Shown in pieces: positions 43,543-58,885 of a DNA stretch of 64,000 nucleotides (position 1 is the first letter of the stretch; each line of letters starts with the position of its first letter). Source of the stretch: Dryomyza anilis (taxonomy: Eukaryota; Arthropoda; Insecta; Diptera; Dryomyzidae); contig OX638130.1 of assembly GCA_951804985.1 (NCBI GenBank), positions 40,438,955 through 40,502,954 on the forward strand, read 5' to 3'. Position numbers and translations under genes: made by a program. A model generated the notes under the pieces. The model had not been told where the DNA came from. It searched no databases and saw only the letters and a list, made by a program, of their open reading frames with translations.

Positions 43543-44088
43543 TGTTACGAAAATTCAGTCTACGGAAAACTTTTCTACGAGTTCGTATCACTGGATTGTG
43601 TACAAAATAAAAAACGAACTTATATTTGGTTTTAACTAGTATTATTTCAACTAGTATTAATTAACTTTATTAATTTAAACAACAACTTAAAGAATAATCA
43701 CTTATATCAACTGCTTAATTACTACAATTTATCTTTACAGTGTTCAATCACGAGACGCACTAGTTCACTATTAAATCACAACTGAAGTCCAGTGCCTCAG
43801 ATGCGCGGCCTTATATACTGCAGGCATCAGTTCGACACGTTTCGACAAGCTTCGACTTGTTTCGAGAACCTTCTACTCGTTTCGTGAATGACGCATGCTA
43901 TTGGCATCTCATTCGCACTCATGTGTTTTAATGTGCTGATCTTCCATCTCTTTCTAACACATTGCTTAGTGCGCTGAATGATCTTCCGTCTCTTTCTAAC
44001 ACATTGCATAGTGCGCTGAATTGTCTTGCGTCTCATTTATTATTGTTGATTGCTTGCACAGTGGAGCAAATTGCCTCTTTTCGTAACA
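43543..44088 (-). repeat. 5' LTR of gypsy element 2
   Basis: A 546 bp LTR with perfect 11 bp terminal inverted repeats TGTTACGAAAA/TTTTCGTAACA. It is followed by the target duplication ATAT. Confidence 0.94.
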
Positions 44089-44092
44089 ATAT

Positions 44093-44208
44093 ATTAATTT
44101 AGTAATGGTTCCAGTTCCGGTTCTGGTTTTCTGTTCCAGTTCCGGTTCTGTAAAAAATAAAATAACGATTCCAGTTCCAGTTTCGGATACATACAAAAAT
44201 TAAATATT
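44093..44208. repeat. GGTTCCAGTTCCGGTTCTG-type degenerate repeats
   Basis: Several copies of the same ~20 bp word recur here and extend into the duplicated unit. CGATTCCACCCGGGCCCTG at 44261-44279 reads on the minus strand as CAGGGCCCGGGTGGAATCG, a hAT-type terminus. The other end of that element is not identified. Confidence 0.55.
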
Positions 44209-46087
44209 GATTCCAGTTCCGGTTCTATAAAAATGAAACTGTTCCGGTGCGGTTCCAGTTTCGATTCCACCCGGGCCCTGATTTCACCACTCTGTGTATT
44301 TCTTGGGAACGAAAAAATTCAATTTGTTACCAACATGAGATGTCTGTCTATTCACAATGATGTTAGTTTTCGTAAACATATTGCCAATGTTTCTTCCAAA
44401 GTCTCCTTTACGTTCAGGAGGTTATATAGTTTAAATTCTTATTTACCTTTTACAATTCGAAAAAGAGTTGTTCAAGCTCTACTCATGTTTACACACAGAG
44501 AACTGATTTGTTGCGGCAACCAACTAAATTGCCCTACCGAATCATTCGGTTGTGACAACAACTGAGAATGTAGTTGCAACAACCTCTTAATTAGGTTGTG
44601 GCGACCTACACGTCAGTGAGCATGGGGTCTGGCAACTTATAAGTTGGTGATCATGAGGTTGTGAAACCACCAATTTGTATTTGAAAATTTCCATAAAGAA
44701 ATGTTAAACGTATAATATTTAAGAGGCGTCGACATAAGTTTAAAACTTTTTTCATTGAAAATAATAGCATAATGCATTTTTAATTTAATTTTTATTTCAA
44801 TAATCCCAAATTACAAAACAATTTCCGCTGGCACATATAGAAATACTGGAAGCGTGAAAATATTTTAGATGTTGTAAATCCATTACAAACAATTTTTGAG
44901 TTTTTTAAATTTTGTAAGCAAAAAAATGTTTTTCAAAATATAATGAACTAAGTAATTCATAGCATATAGGATAAGTATTTACAGATATTAAAATTTTTTA
45001 AACAAGGCCAAACATTGGCTCATCATTGTCATATAAATCTACACATAAAACCATTTGTTCTTTTATTAATCCTTTAAAGTTAATACAAGATATTTTGTAT
45101 ATATTTTGTATTTATGTCTGCTTTATATTAAATTTCATAAGCTCGGAAATATTAATTTGAAAACGGGGTCTGTTGTATAGTTAGAGTTGAATTTCCTCAT
45201 ATTTATTAAATTAAATAAATATATTTTAGAGTTGAGGTATTTATTTTTTACAGAACACTTTTTACTTTTAGAAAAACACTTTTATTATGTTAACACTATT
45301 ATTACATGCACTACCTCTACTTGGGGCTAACTAAACTACAATCTTTTAAATTGCAACGAAAGGTATTAACAATACCTTCGTTGCAAGCTTTTCTTAAATT
45401 CTATTCTCACTATGTTCTAGTGAGTTTTCACTTTCACTCAATTTTGGTGTACGTGACTTTTGAAGAAAGTCCGACTTGCAGTTTTTGGCTGACACCAATT
45501 GCGAAATATCAGAATTGTTGGCAATCGCTGCTTTGCTTATTTTAACATAGACCCAAAATTATGCAATGGAAAATTGTATTGCAAGCCTCTTGAAAGAGGT
45601 GTGGTATAAGTAAAGCTATAGCGCTTTGCCAAATTATTGCCAGCTTCTTTTAACTGTGCAAGCTAACCTGAAAGAGGTGTGGTCTAAGCATAGCTTTAGC
45701 GCTTGTCAAATTATTATCTTTGTTGCCAACGTGTTATGTACAGAAACATCCAAAACTGAATGAATAGTGAAAAACAATAAAGAAAAGAAAAATGTATGCG
45801 CTAATTCACTACCTTCCTCCCCCCTTATGGACAAAAAAAATATTATTGATATTAGGATTAATGATATTTTTTTACAAAATGTCTTAAATATATTGTTGAA
45901 TATATAGAAATGATGTTTTCTTAGAGTTAATATTAAGATTAATAATGATAATATGTTTATTTTAATATGGTGATAATAAATATAATAAGTTATTTTATCT
46001 TAAGTTATCTATAAAAATATGTTTGAATAATTAAATGGGTTTCAATAATAATAATGATAATAATATTTTTTTTTTAAATATATATCT

Positions 46088-46182
<95 letters not shown>

Positions 46183-46302
46183 TATTATTTTTGTGTTTTG
46201 TATATATTTTTTTTTAATAATTTTCGTTTTATGCTTGTGTAATATTTGTTCATACTTATAATGATAATCTAACCGATTTAATACTTGTAATTGGATGATA
46301 AT

Positions 46303-46367
<65 letters not shown>

Positions 46368-46540
46368 TATAGATAAACTTGTTCAAATTATTTTACTTAT
46401 ACGTGTTTTGCATGTATTTTAAAGTGAATATATTGATTTTATATTTGGGTTAGAGAGGTGTAAATAATTACATGAGTGACTTTTGTATGGACCAGATTTC
46501 TCCTCTTCTGTGTGTTGGGTCGGATTTGCCTTGTTATATT
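44209..46540 (+). repeat. Segmental tandem duplication, unit X copy 1 (2332 bp)
   Basis: Matches 46541-48943 at an offset of 2332 bp with very few differences. Its content is an orphan hAT terminus (44279), AT-rich sequence, a truncated minus-strand LTR (about 45363-45733), and (TA)n tracts at 46093-46177 and 46311-46365. The joint is CCTTGTT/ATATTGATTCC. Small frames at 44233-44565 and 45306-45545 recur unchanged in copy 2 but resemble no protein, so they are not called as genes. Confidence 0.93.
45363..45733 (-). repeat. Truncated LTR related to 54806-55262 (unit X copy 1)
   Basis: On the minus strand GTTGGCAACAAAGATAATAATTTG, TAAAGCTATGCTTAGACCACACC and AGTTAAAAGAAGCTGGCAATA (read as short blocks) follow the order of the LTRs at 54806 and 55566. 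Similarity stops near the AAGGTATTGTTA word, so about 100 bp of the LTR 3' end is missing. Confidence 0.65.
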
Positions 46541-51441
<4,901 letters not shown>

Positions 51442-52442
51442 AAAAAAAAAAATTATTTCATATAATTATTTTTTGTTATTTCATATAAACATTTTTTATA
51501 CCTTCTTTTTTTAAATTTTAATTCTCCTTTTTTTTACATATTTTTTTTTTCATATATATATTTTTTTTATCTCTTTTTTTCTCTTTAAAAATTGAATAGT
51601 TAATATTATTTTTTTTTTTTTTTCTCATCTTATTATATTTTTTTCTCTTTTTTTTTAAATTAAAAATTCTTTTTAAGAGAAAAAAAATAATATTTAATAC
51701 CTATATATATATATTATTCATTTTATTTATTTTACTTATATGTTTCCTCTTTTATTTTTTCAATTCAATTATTAAAACTTTTTTTTTTATTTCAACTACA
51801 CTAAATAATTCAACTACACTAAATGTATAAATCGATTTTTTTAATTTTAAATTCTTTGCTTTTATTTATTACCTGTTTTTTTTTAATTCTACTAATATAT
51901 ATTTTTTTTCGTTCCTAAATATTTATATATCTCTCTTTTTTTTAATTTTAATACAAACTGATATTTTTCTTCATAATTCAACATAATTTCAACATAATTT
52001 AATGGTGCAGTATATAATTTAATTTTTCCTGAATGTTTTTCTAAAACTATTATGAAAAGCCGACACGGATATTTCATCAAAAAACCACAACTGAAAAATC
52101 AGTGCTTCTATTTTCAAACATAATTCTGCATGGTTTTTTACAACAGGCTCCGCGAATTCCTTGCCAAAACTATGTGCTGCACTGAGACATGTACATGCAG
52201 TTTTAATTCAATTATTTATTTATGCATTTAAAATTTGTATATGAATTCAAATATTATTAATTCCCACTGTGCATGTTTAATGATTTTTAATAAAAATTAA
52301 TAAAAGAAAAACTATATTTTATTTTTATTTTATTTTCAGAATTCCTTTCCAAAAATATTTAGATACTAGTAAAAACCATCCAGCTAGCTGAAAATTTGTT
52401 TCTAAATATAAATGAAAAACATAGATTATCGCTGTAGTTTAT
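51442..52442. other. Poly(T)/poly(A)-rich spacer, no gene seen
   Basis: Long T and A runs with short T-rich words. No supported coding frame or terminal repeats. Confidence 0.55.
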
Positions 52443-52822
52443 CAACCGGGCTATTTTTGAAAACAGCAGCTGTTTCAAAACAGCCGCTACAATTTTTGCC
52501 TCAGCTTTTTTATTTTATCATCCAGACTGTTTTTGCTTTTCATTTCAGACATGAACCATACATTTCTCTAATTTTCAAACTGTATTTTGTCAAAAAATTC
52601 AAATTTGTTCGGTAAAAAACAATAACAAATCATAAATTTTGAAATAATTTTTAATTTTGACAGTTGGATATTTTTATTGGCTAAAAATTTTAGACGACAA
52701 CCGAGCAGTTTGAAATTTATTGCTCAAGCTAAAATTCCAATTTTAGACTGGTTGATAACGTAGAAAAAAAAAATAGCCAGATATTTTGGAAAACAACCGC
52801 TGTTTTCAAAATAGCCTGGTTG
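52443..52822. mobile_element. MITE-like inverted-repeat element
   Basis: The left end CAACCGGGCTATTTTTGAAA with AACAGC mirrors the right end GCTGTTTTCAAAATAGCCTG with GTTG. At 380 bp it has no coding, and its superfamily is unassigned because the target duplication is unclear. Confidence 0.65.
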
Positions 52823-54011
52823 CATATATGAAAATATTTTGTATTTAAATATTAAAGACATTCTTAAATTTTTGAATATCAAAAATTTCAAGAAAATTTA
52901 AAAAATTTAAAGTTTTTATACATTTATTGTGAAACAGTAGAAGACAAATTGTAATGCATAACTGTACCTTGATATTTTCATATTTCGTAAAAAAATAAAC
53001 TAAATCTACCGATTAGTTTTGAAGTTCTATATTTTCGTAAAATTCTTTGCATTTTTTTTTCAAAAAAATAGATTTATAAAAAAAAGATCACGCGACACAA
53101 TTTAATTAAATTACTTTTCTTTGCAGCTTTCTATATTTTTAAAATTGAACCACAGTTCTGTATTTTTTTTTTATTTATTTTAAATCATTTATGTATTTTT
53201 AAAATCTCTGATAACATTTAATAAATTTTAAAATTGACTTTCTAACTTTAGGTTTTTTTCTTTAGCATTTTTATTAATTTTAATTAAAATTGTTGTAATC
53301 ATAGTTGGTTATATCGTTGTCGAAATATGTTGTTTTCTTCAATTCACTTAACAATTTTCTAATTTATTTTCTGAACAAATTCATTGAAACTCATTTTCGT
53401 GGAGCCTTCTGTTTTTTCCTTCTCTGTTTGCTGTGTTGAAGCAGCAACAACAACAAAAATACATGCGTCAGAGTTGTTGTTGTTCTCATGTGTGCAATTG
53501 TTTCTGTTTTATTAATATAGATTTTTTTATGCAAACATACTACTTTTTGAACGGAAACAACTGATATGTTTCTCTGGAAACATATTTATATTCAGGTCGT
53601 TCCAAATCATGTTATATTTTAAATATATTTATGTTTCGGTTTAAATATTTATTTTGTTTGGATGTAGTAATTATTATGTTTCTCTTAGAACATATACGAT
53701 TTTAAGGGGCAATATAGAAATGTTTCCGTGATATCATAATGTAAATCAGTGCTCATTACAACATTGTTCAAGTCTCAATACAACCCTGTTTACAAATGAT
53801 TTATCAATTATATATTATGTTTACATAAAATTCCAAACATGCATGTTAATGCCTGCAAAATTATGTTTGAGAGAGGTATTTTTTTTGCAGCGTGTATGTA
53901 ACAACAATTCTTGAATACGGACCCAGATTTAACCAATTTTTTGTACTTATCCATTCCCAAAGTAGCATATATATGTCTGTATTAACGAATTATTATTTTT
54001 TTTTTATACAG
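52823..54011. other. Intron/intergenic AT-rich sequence upstream of the PAQR exon
   Basis: No coding exon recognised. It contains CAACAACAAC/GTTGTTGTTG words near 53446-53485 and several ATGTTTCTCT(T/G)(A/G) motifs near 53565-53700 that may be an old repeat. It ends in a T-rich tract and TATACAG, a good splice acceptor. Confidence 0.5.
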
Positions 54012-54202
54012 ATTGAACAATTTGCAAATGTTATTACACATGGAATATGGATAATTCCAGCTGTTGTAGCTACTTTTAAATTATTAGAACGATCGAAGAC
54101 GTCTGGGCAATCTCTTGTTTCTTGGGTATATGGTGGAGCATTGACTATGCTTTTCACAATCTCAACATTTTTCCACTGTTCATTTTACTGCGAACATCAA
54201 AT
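54012..54202 (+). CDS. Internal exon of a PAQR-family membrane protein (MMD-like)
   Basis: The exon is bounded by an acceptor (long T tract, TATACAG) and a donor (AAT|GTAAGT). Its 191 nt encode IEQFANVITHGIWIIPAVVA, LVSWVYGGALTMLFTISTFF and HCSFYCEHQ. E-x2-AN-x2-TH-x3-IIP, the WVYG segment and the S-T-x-FH motif are the N-terminal signature of PAQR/hemolysin III proteins, closest in pattern to the MMD (PAQR10/11) group. The Glu before AN and the Ser/His of the STxFH motif belong to the predicted metal/active site in the family. Two transmembrane helices are encoded. It starts in phase 0 and ends in phase 2. Neither neighbouring exon is found in the window, so the introns are very long. The frame has no lesion, so it is probably a real host exon. 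Confidence 0.85.
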
Positions 54203-54805
54203 GTAAGTCTTTATTTACAGCATGGTTGAAAAATCGGACTTAACTCATTGCTTAAATAAGTTCTTTTAACAACACCACATCTTTTGAGACTTTAATCAAA
54301 ATTGTTAAATTCCAGGTTTGGTTGGGATACAAGTTGGTTAGGCAAAGAATTGGTTTTAGAAACAAATATATTATGTGTGTGCAGTTGGCTTTGTGCCGGG
54401 TAAATAGCGTTATCTGGTATTTTTTTTACTTTTTTGTGAATTTTTTATGTATATTTTTTTACACTTTTGGCACTCAAAGTTCCGGACATGAGAGATTTCA
54501 ATTTGCTTTCAAAAATTTTCTAGAATAACTAGGAAATCGAAGTTTATATTTTTGAAAATGCCAAGAAAAATCTGCTTTAGAAAGAGAGGATTTAATCTTT
54601 AAAAAAGGCTGTTAGTTTAATATGATAATAAATTAATCTTTTTGGTTACGAACGTGACAATAGGACACCCTTATTCAAAAATCAAAATGTGTCCCTTATT
54701 TTAATTTCAATGCTTATTTTTAAGTTTTAGGAATATTAATTAGGGTTGTCTGAAAAATCAGAAAATAATATATTGTACTGTACCGTGTATGTCTTTCAAA
54801 TTATT
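54203..54805. other. Intron sequence downstream of the PAQR exon
   Basis: Starts with GTAAGT. No continuation of PAQR coding is found. A possible acceptor near 54315 opens a frame that stops after about 28 codons and does not resemble the family. Otherwise AT-rich and unassigned. Confidence 0.55.
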
Positions 54806-55262
54806 TGTGCCAACGCTTTATGTTGGCAACAATTGATAAGAATTTGGAAAAGCCCTAAAGCTTTGTTTAGACCACACCTCTTTCATGCTAGCTTGCACAG
54901 TTTACAGAGGCTGGCAATATAAGTTTTCCTTGCATGATTAGGGGGCTATGTTCAAATAAGCAGAGCAGTGGTTACCAACAATTGGAATATTTCGTAATTG
55001 GTCTCAGCAATAAAATGCAAGTCGAACTTTTTTAAAAGTCACCTACACCAAAACTGAGCGAAACTTCTTTAGAACATAGTAACATTAGAATTTAAGTGAA
55101 AAAACAGCTAAGGTATTGTTAGAGGACCTTTCGCTTCAGTTTTAATTAGTTAAGTTTTATAAACCTGTGAAGTGAGTTCGGCTAATAAAATAAAAGTGAG
55201 AAAAGCAGAAATTAAAGTGTTTGGACTTAAAGTAAACGAAGTAACAAGAAACTTGTTATACA
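54806..55262 (+). repeat. LTR 1 of a tandem LTR-leader remnant
   Basis: 457 bp from TGTGCCAACG to TTATACA, followed after TT by CGGCGCAGCCGGTACG. The latter resembles the TGGCGCAGTCGGTA primer site (tRNA-Ser type) of insect gypsy-group elements. It shares GACCACACCTCTTTCATGC and GCAGAGCAGTGGTTACCAAC with LTR 2. Confidence 0.78.
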
Positions 55263-55565
55263 TTCGGCGCAGCCGGTACGTCGATACCAACCTCTCAAGG
55301 ACCGAGAGTGGGAAGGTGGACGAAGGAAGATGTCGAATAGAAACCAAATAGAAAATTGTGAGTTTTTAAATAAGTTTTAGCATAAAAAATACTTCGCATT
55401 TTAACTATTTAAAAAAAATCAATAAAAAATAAAATATATAAAATTAAATACACACTGAGATTCCAAACCATGGACCCTCCAGTGTATAATAAAAATATAA
55501 ATTTAAAATGATATGGAGAATTAAGGAAAAAATTATTTGTGTGTAAATAAGAAAAAAAATATATT
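55263..55565 (+). mobile_element. PBS and leader between the two LTRs
   Basis: A PBS-like CGGCGCAGCCGGTACGTCG, then a leader (GGGAAGGTGGACGAAGGAAG, CCATGGACCCTCCAGTGTAT) ending after GAGAATTAAGGAAAAAA. The same leader follows LTR 2. No gag frame is present, so this is not an intact element. Confidence 0.75.
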
Positions 55566-56013
55566 TGTGGCAACGCTTTATGTTGGCAACAATTGATAAG
55601 AATTTGGTAAAGCTTTGTTTAGACCACACCTCTTTCATGCTAGCTTGCACAGTTTACAGAGGCTGCCAATATAATTTTTCCTTGCATGATTAGGGGGCTA
55701 TGTTCAAATAAGCAGAGCAGTGGTTACCAACAATTGGAATATTTCGCAATTGGACTCAGCAATAAAATGCAAGTCGAACTTTTTTAAAAGTCACGTACAC
55801 CAAACTGAGCGAAACTTCTTTAGAACATAGTGACATTAGAATTTAAGTGAAAAAACAGCTAAGGTATTGTTAGAGGACCTTTTGCTTCAGTTTTAATTAG
55901 TTAAGTTTTAAATACCTGTGAAGTGAGTTCGGCTAATAAAATAAAAGTGAGAAAAGCAGAAATTAAAGTGTTTGGACTTTAAGTAAACGAAGTAACAAGA
56001 AACTTGTTATACA
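55566..56013 (+). repeat. LTR 2 of the tandem LTR-leader remnant
   Basis: A 448 bp direct copy of LTR 1 (offset about 751-760 bp), TGTGGCAACG to TTATACA, with a few substitutions and small indels. Confidence 0.8.
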
Positions 56014-56287
56014 TTCGGCGCAGCCGGTACGTCGGTACCAAACTCTCAAGGAGCGAGAGTGGGAAGGTGGACGAAGGAAGATTTCGAATAGAAACCAAAT
56101 AGAAAATTGTAAGTTTATAAATAAGTTTTTGCATAAAAAATACTTCACATTCTAACTATTTAAAAAAAATCAATAAAAAATAAAATATATAAAATTAAAT
56201 ACACACTGAGATTCCAAACCACGGACCCTCCAATGTATAATAAAAATATAAATTTAAAATGATATGGAGAATTAAGGAAAAAATGTA
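56014..56287 (+). mobile_element. Second PBS-leader copy
   Basis: Repeats 55263-55538 with small changes (GTCGGTACC for GTCGATACC, CCACGGACC for CCATGGACC), then diverges after AAGGAAAAAA. LTR-leader-LTR-leader order suggests a tandem duplication by unequal exchange rather than a normal provirus. Confidence 0.75.
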
Positions 56288-56509
56288 CCAAAAAATATTA
56301 GTTAAAATAAAAATAATACATACTAAAAATATGACAATAAATAAAAGAAATAATCTTCATTAAACGATAACATTATAAAAGACAAATATTTATATTCAAA
56401 ACGTATCAGATTTTTGCAGCAGCGATAGCTGTTGATAGAGAGAATTAATTTTTCAGAAATTTGGAAATATTCAAGAAATATTAATATTTTGTAATATTAT
56501 AAATATTAA
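56288..56509. other. AT-rich spacer
   Basis: No feature recognised. The sequence resembles the AT-rich duplication that follows. Confidence 0.5.
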
Positions 56510-58042
56510 ATTTACACTTAACATTTCTATTCAACGTCTTATTTTCATATACTTTCATATACTTGTTACTTTTTCGTATAAGAATGAACTTTGAAAAACA
56601 TAAACCATCGCGAGCTTGTCAAACAGTTCATTTCGTTTCATTTGATGTTGAATAAACGTTCTTTTGTATAAAACAAATATTTTTTTTTTAATAATTATTT
56701 TGCCAAATATAACACTATTAATATACAAATTTAAATACATAATTAACAAAAAAAAAGCGATATTCATTTCATGACAAAATATTTTGAATAAAAATTATCA
56801 ATTCGATTTTAGATATTTTGCGGAAAAAGAAATATAAATATGCACATATTAATATTAAAATATATTATAACACATATACAAAATTTATGAAATTATAATT
56901 TACTAAATAATTTATAAATTATTAAATAAAAAATAAAATATAAAATATTTAAAATAAAATATGAAACATTAATTATTTTTCAAAATGTAATAATTTAAAT
57001 TATAACAATATATATAAAAAAAGTCATAAGTAAAAGTAAACAAATTTACACTTGACATTTCTATTCAACGTCTTCTGTACTATTAAAATAATCAAATAAT
57101 AACAGCGTTTACATAAATTTTAATTTAAGCTTATTTTTTATTAAAAATCAAAATTTTACAAGTTTCTGAAACATTACGAAAATTATTACCTAACTATTTT
57201 TGGCATCACCAATAATTATTTTATTTTTCAAATAATTGTTACTTTTTCGTATGCGATTGAACTTTGAAAAACATAAACAATCGCGTCCTTGTCCAACAGT
57301 TGAATTCGTTCTAATTAATTCGAAATTTTCTTTGATGTTGAATAAACGTTCTTTGTATAAAACAAATAATTGTTTTTAATAATTATTTTGCCAAAAGCTA
57401 ATATAACACTATTAATATACAACACTATTAATATAGCAGCGGTAGCTCAGTGGTTAGTGCGTTGGACTGCGAGTCGAAAGGTCCCCGGTTCAAGCCTGGA
57501 CTGGGGCTAACAACATCTTTTCATAGAAACATTTTTCTACACCGCGCTACCTCTTGGTAGTAAATGGCAAACCTACGAGAGTAAAACATTGCATATGAAA
57601 AGCTCTCACCCGCCGTTCGGATTCGGCAATAAACTGTAGGTCCCACCACTTTGAGTACAAATATAACACGCACAGCTCAAAATGGTGAGAGAGCTCGGCC
57701 GAAGTTCTATACAGGACTGTAGCGCCAAACTATTATTATTATTATATACAAATTTAAATACATTATTAACAAAAAAGCGATATTAATTTCATGACAAGAT
57801 ATTTAGAATAAAAATTATCAATTCGATTATAGATATTTGGCGGAAAAAGATATATAAATATACACATATTAATATTAAAATATATTATAACACATATACA
57901 AAATAATTTATAAATTATTAAATTAAAAATACAATATAAAATATTTAAAATAAAATATGAAACAATTATTTTTAAAAATGTAATAATTTAAATAATAACA
58001 AAATATATAGAAAAAAGCCATAAGTAAAAGTAAACAAAGATT
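56510..58042 (+). repeat. AT-rich direct duplication, one copy carrying a SINE
   Basis: 56510-57046 and 57047-58042 share TTTACACTT(A/G)ACATTTCTATTC, GAACTTTGAAAAACATAAAC, TGTTGAATAAACGTTCTTT, AACACTATTAATATA and CATAAGTAAAAGTAAACAAA in the same order. The second copy has a SINE at 57436-57746 and about 140 bp of extra sequence. No coding. Confidence 0.82.
57436..57746 (+). mobile_element. tRNA-derived SINE, family 1, copy 3
   Basis: GCAGCGGTAGCTCAGTGG head, B box GGTTCAAGCC, the same body and an (ATT)5-like tail. The unoccupied first copy of the surrounding duplication (AATATACAAATTTAAA near 56722) shows the insertion point directly. Confidence 0.93.
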
Positions 58043-58228
58043 AAATATACCACGGAACAAATTAAGAAATAGTAAATTGCACTGTCGACTATCAATATGG
58101 GTACAGAAAATATATTGAAACTCTTACGTTATATGGTTCCCTGCTTTTCTGGAACGGATTCGCCATTATTAAAAACAGGTATTTATATATTTATTGAAGG
58201 TTGTAAAACCGCGAAGACTTTATGACTT
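58043..58228. other. Unassigned sequence before SINE family 2
   Basis: Contains a short frame starting MGTENILKLLRYMV near 58097 without recognisable homology. It ends with the target duplication TTATGACTT (58220-58228). Confidence 0.4.
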
Positions 58229-58421
58229 TTTTTTTTTTTTTGAATATCTACTAAGATCCACAGCACTCAGACAGACTATATCCATTGTACTGTGAAATCT
58301 ATTCCCAACAATTTTGTGGTTAATATCACCACGAGCGCCCATGCCCAAGCCGGGATTCGAACCCGAGGCCTTCAGAATGCAAGTCCAGCGCTCTACCTCT
58401 GGTCTGCTGAGGCCGCCATTC
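58229..58421 (-). mobile_element. tRNA-derived SINE, family 2
   Basis: On the minus strand the head GGCGGCCTCAGCAGACCAG is followed by GAGGTAGAGCGCTGGACTTG (A-box region) and GGGTTCGAATCCCGGC (B box). A ~100 bp body and a poly(A) tail follow (T run at 58229-58240). TTATGACTT is exactly duplicated at 58220-58228 and 58422-58430. The poly(A) tail distinguishes it from family 1, which has an ATT tail. It is not a tRNA gene. Confidence 0.9.
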
Positions 58422-58523
58422 TTATGACTTAGTAAGGTCAAAAAAAAGAGTAGAAATAATGTTTATATTCTCTGCCACTCTGGCTCTGGTTGCGTAAAAA
58501 ATACTGGAACTCATATTGGGTCG

Positions 58524-58742
58524 CTACACTCCAGCGAGTAAATCCCAACGAGTTCGGATGAAACCTCTTATAATATTTATACTCTCTGCTTCATCTCTAA
58601 ATGGATCTAATGGTTCTGACTTGCTACCAAACATTATAATTTTAATCTTTTGTACTACTAAATCTAAGGAAACTACTTCTAAGTATGTATTTCTTAGCAA
58701 ATCGTATAAATCTTCTATTTTTGTTCGAAATTTTTTGACCAT
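58524..58742 (-). CDS. Unrecognised 72-codon frame, possible element fragment
   Basis: Starts MVKKFRTKIEDLYDLLRNTY and contains SEPLDPFRDEAESINIIRGF and TRWDLLAGV. The composition is protein-like (charged, mixed) rather than AT-repeat-like. The flanking words TTATGACTTAGTAAGGTCAAA occur on both sides (58422-58442 and 58746-58766), which might mark a duplication. No family is recognised. It may be a transposon fragment or chance; the reading is weak. Confidence 0.3.
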   Translation of the reverse strand: MVKKFRTKIEDLYDLLRNTYLEVVSLDLVVQKIKIIMFGSKSEPLDPFRDEAESINIIRGFIRTRWDLLAGV

Positions 58743-58885
58743 GCTTATGACTTAGTAAGGTCAAAAATTTCGAAAAAATATTGTATTTCACATATTTTGA
58801 TTTTTGCCAAAAATCGTTTGTTGAGCTATTTTATATTTTTGGCGATCTTGTCAATCTGAAAAAAATTATGCATGAACAAAATAAC

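Larger units (their letters stand above)
38218..44092 (-). mobile_element. Ty3/gypsy LTR retrotransposon 2, two LTRs, deleted pol
   Basis: LTRs at 38222-38732 and 43543-44088 start TGTTACGAAAA and end TTTTCGTAACA. ATAT is duplicated at 38218-38221 and 44089-44092. The PBS (minus strand TGGTGTCAGAAGTGGGAT) follows the right LTR. Minus-strand order is gag (43512 down), zinc knuckle, protease, RT, RNase H, integrase. The LTRs are very similar apart from two indels, so insertion is fairly recent, yet pol has at least one internal deletion and several frameshifts. Confidence 0.93.

Noticed and set aside
44233..44565. 110-codon frame containing YSLNSYLPFTIRKRVVQALL, duplicated at 46472-46897
   Set aside because: A short stretch recalls the C-terminus of Jockey-type RT (FTFRRLYSLNSYLPFTIRK), so it may be a retrotransposon tail fragment. 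It is too short and mixed with hAT-terminus sequence to call as a gene.
45306..45545. 79-codon frame, duplicated at 47638-47877
   Set aside because: It overlaps a truncated LTR in antisense. Its preservation reflects the recent duplication, not selection.
54316..54528. Next exon of the PAQR gene after a possible acceptor near 54315
   Set aside because: The frame joined in phase stops after about 28 codons and lacks the expected PAQR motifs.
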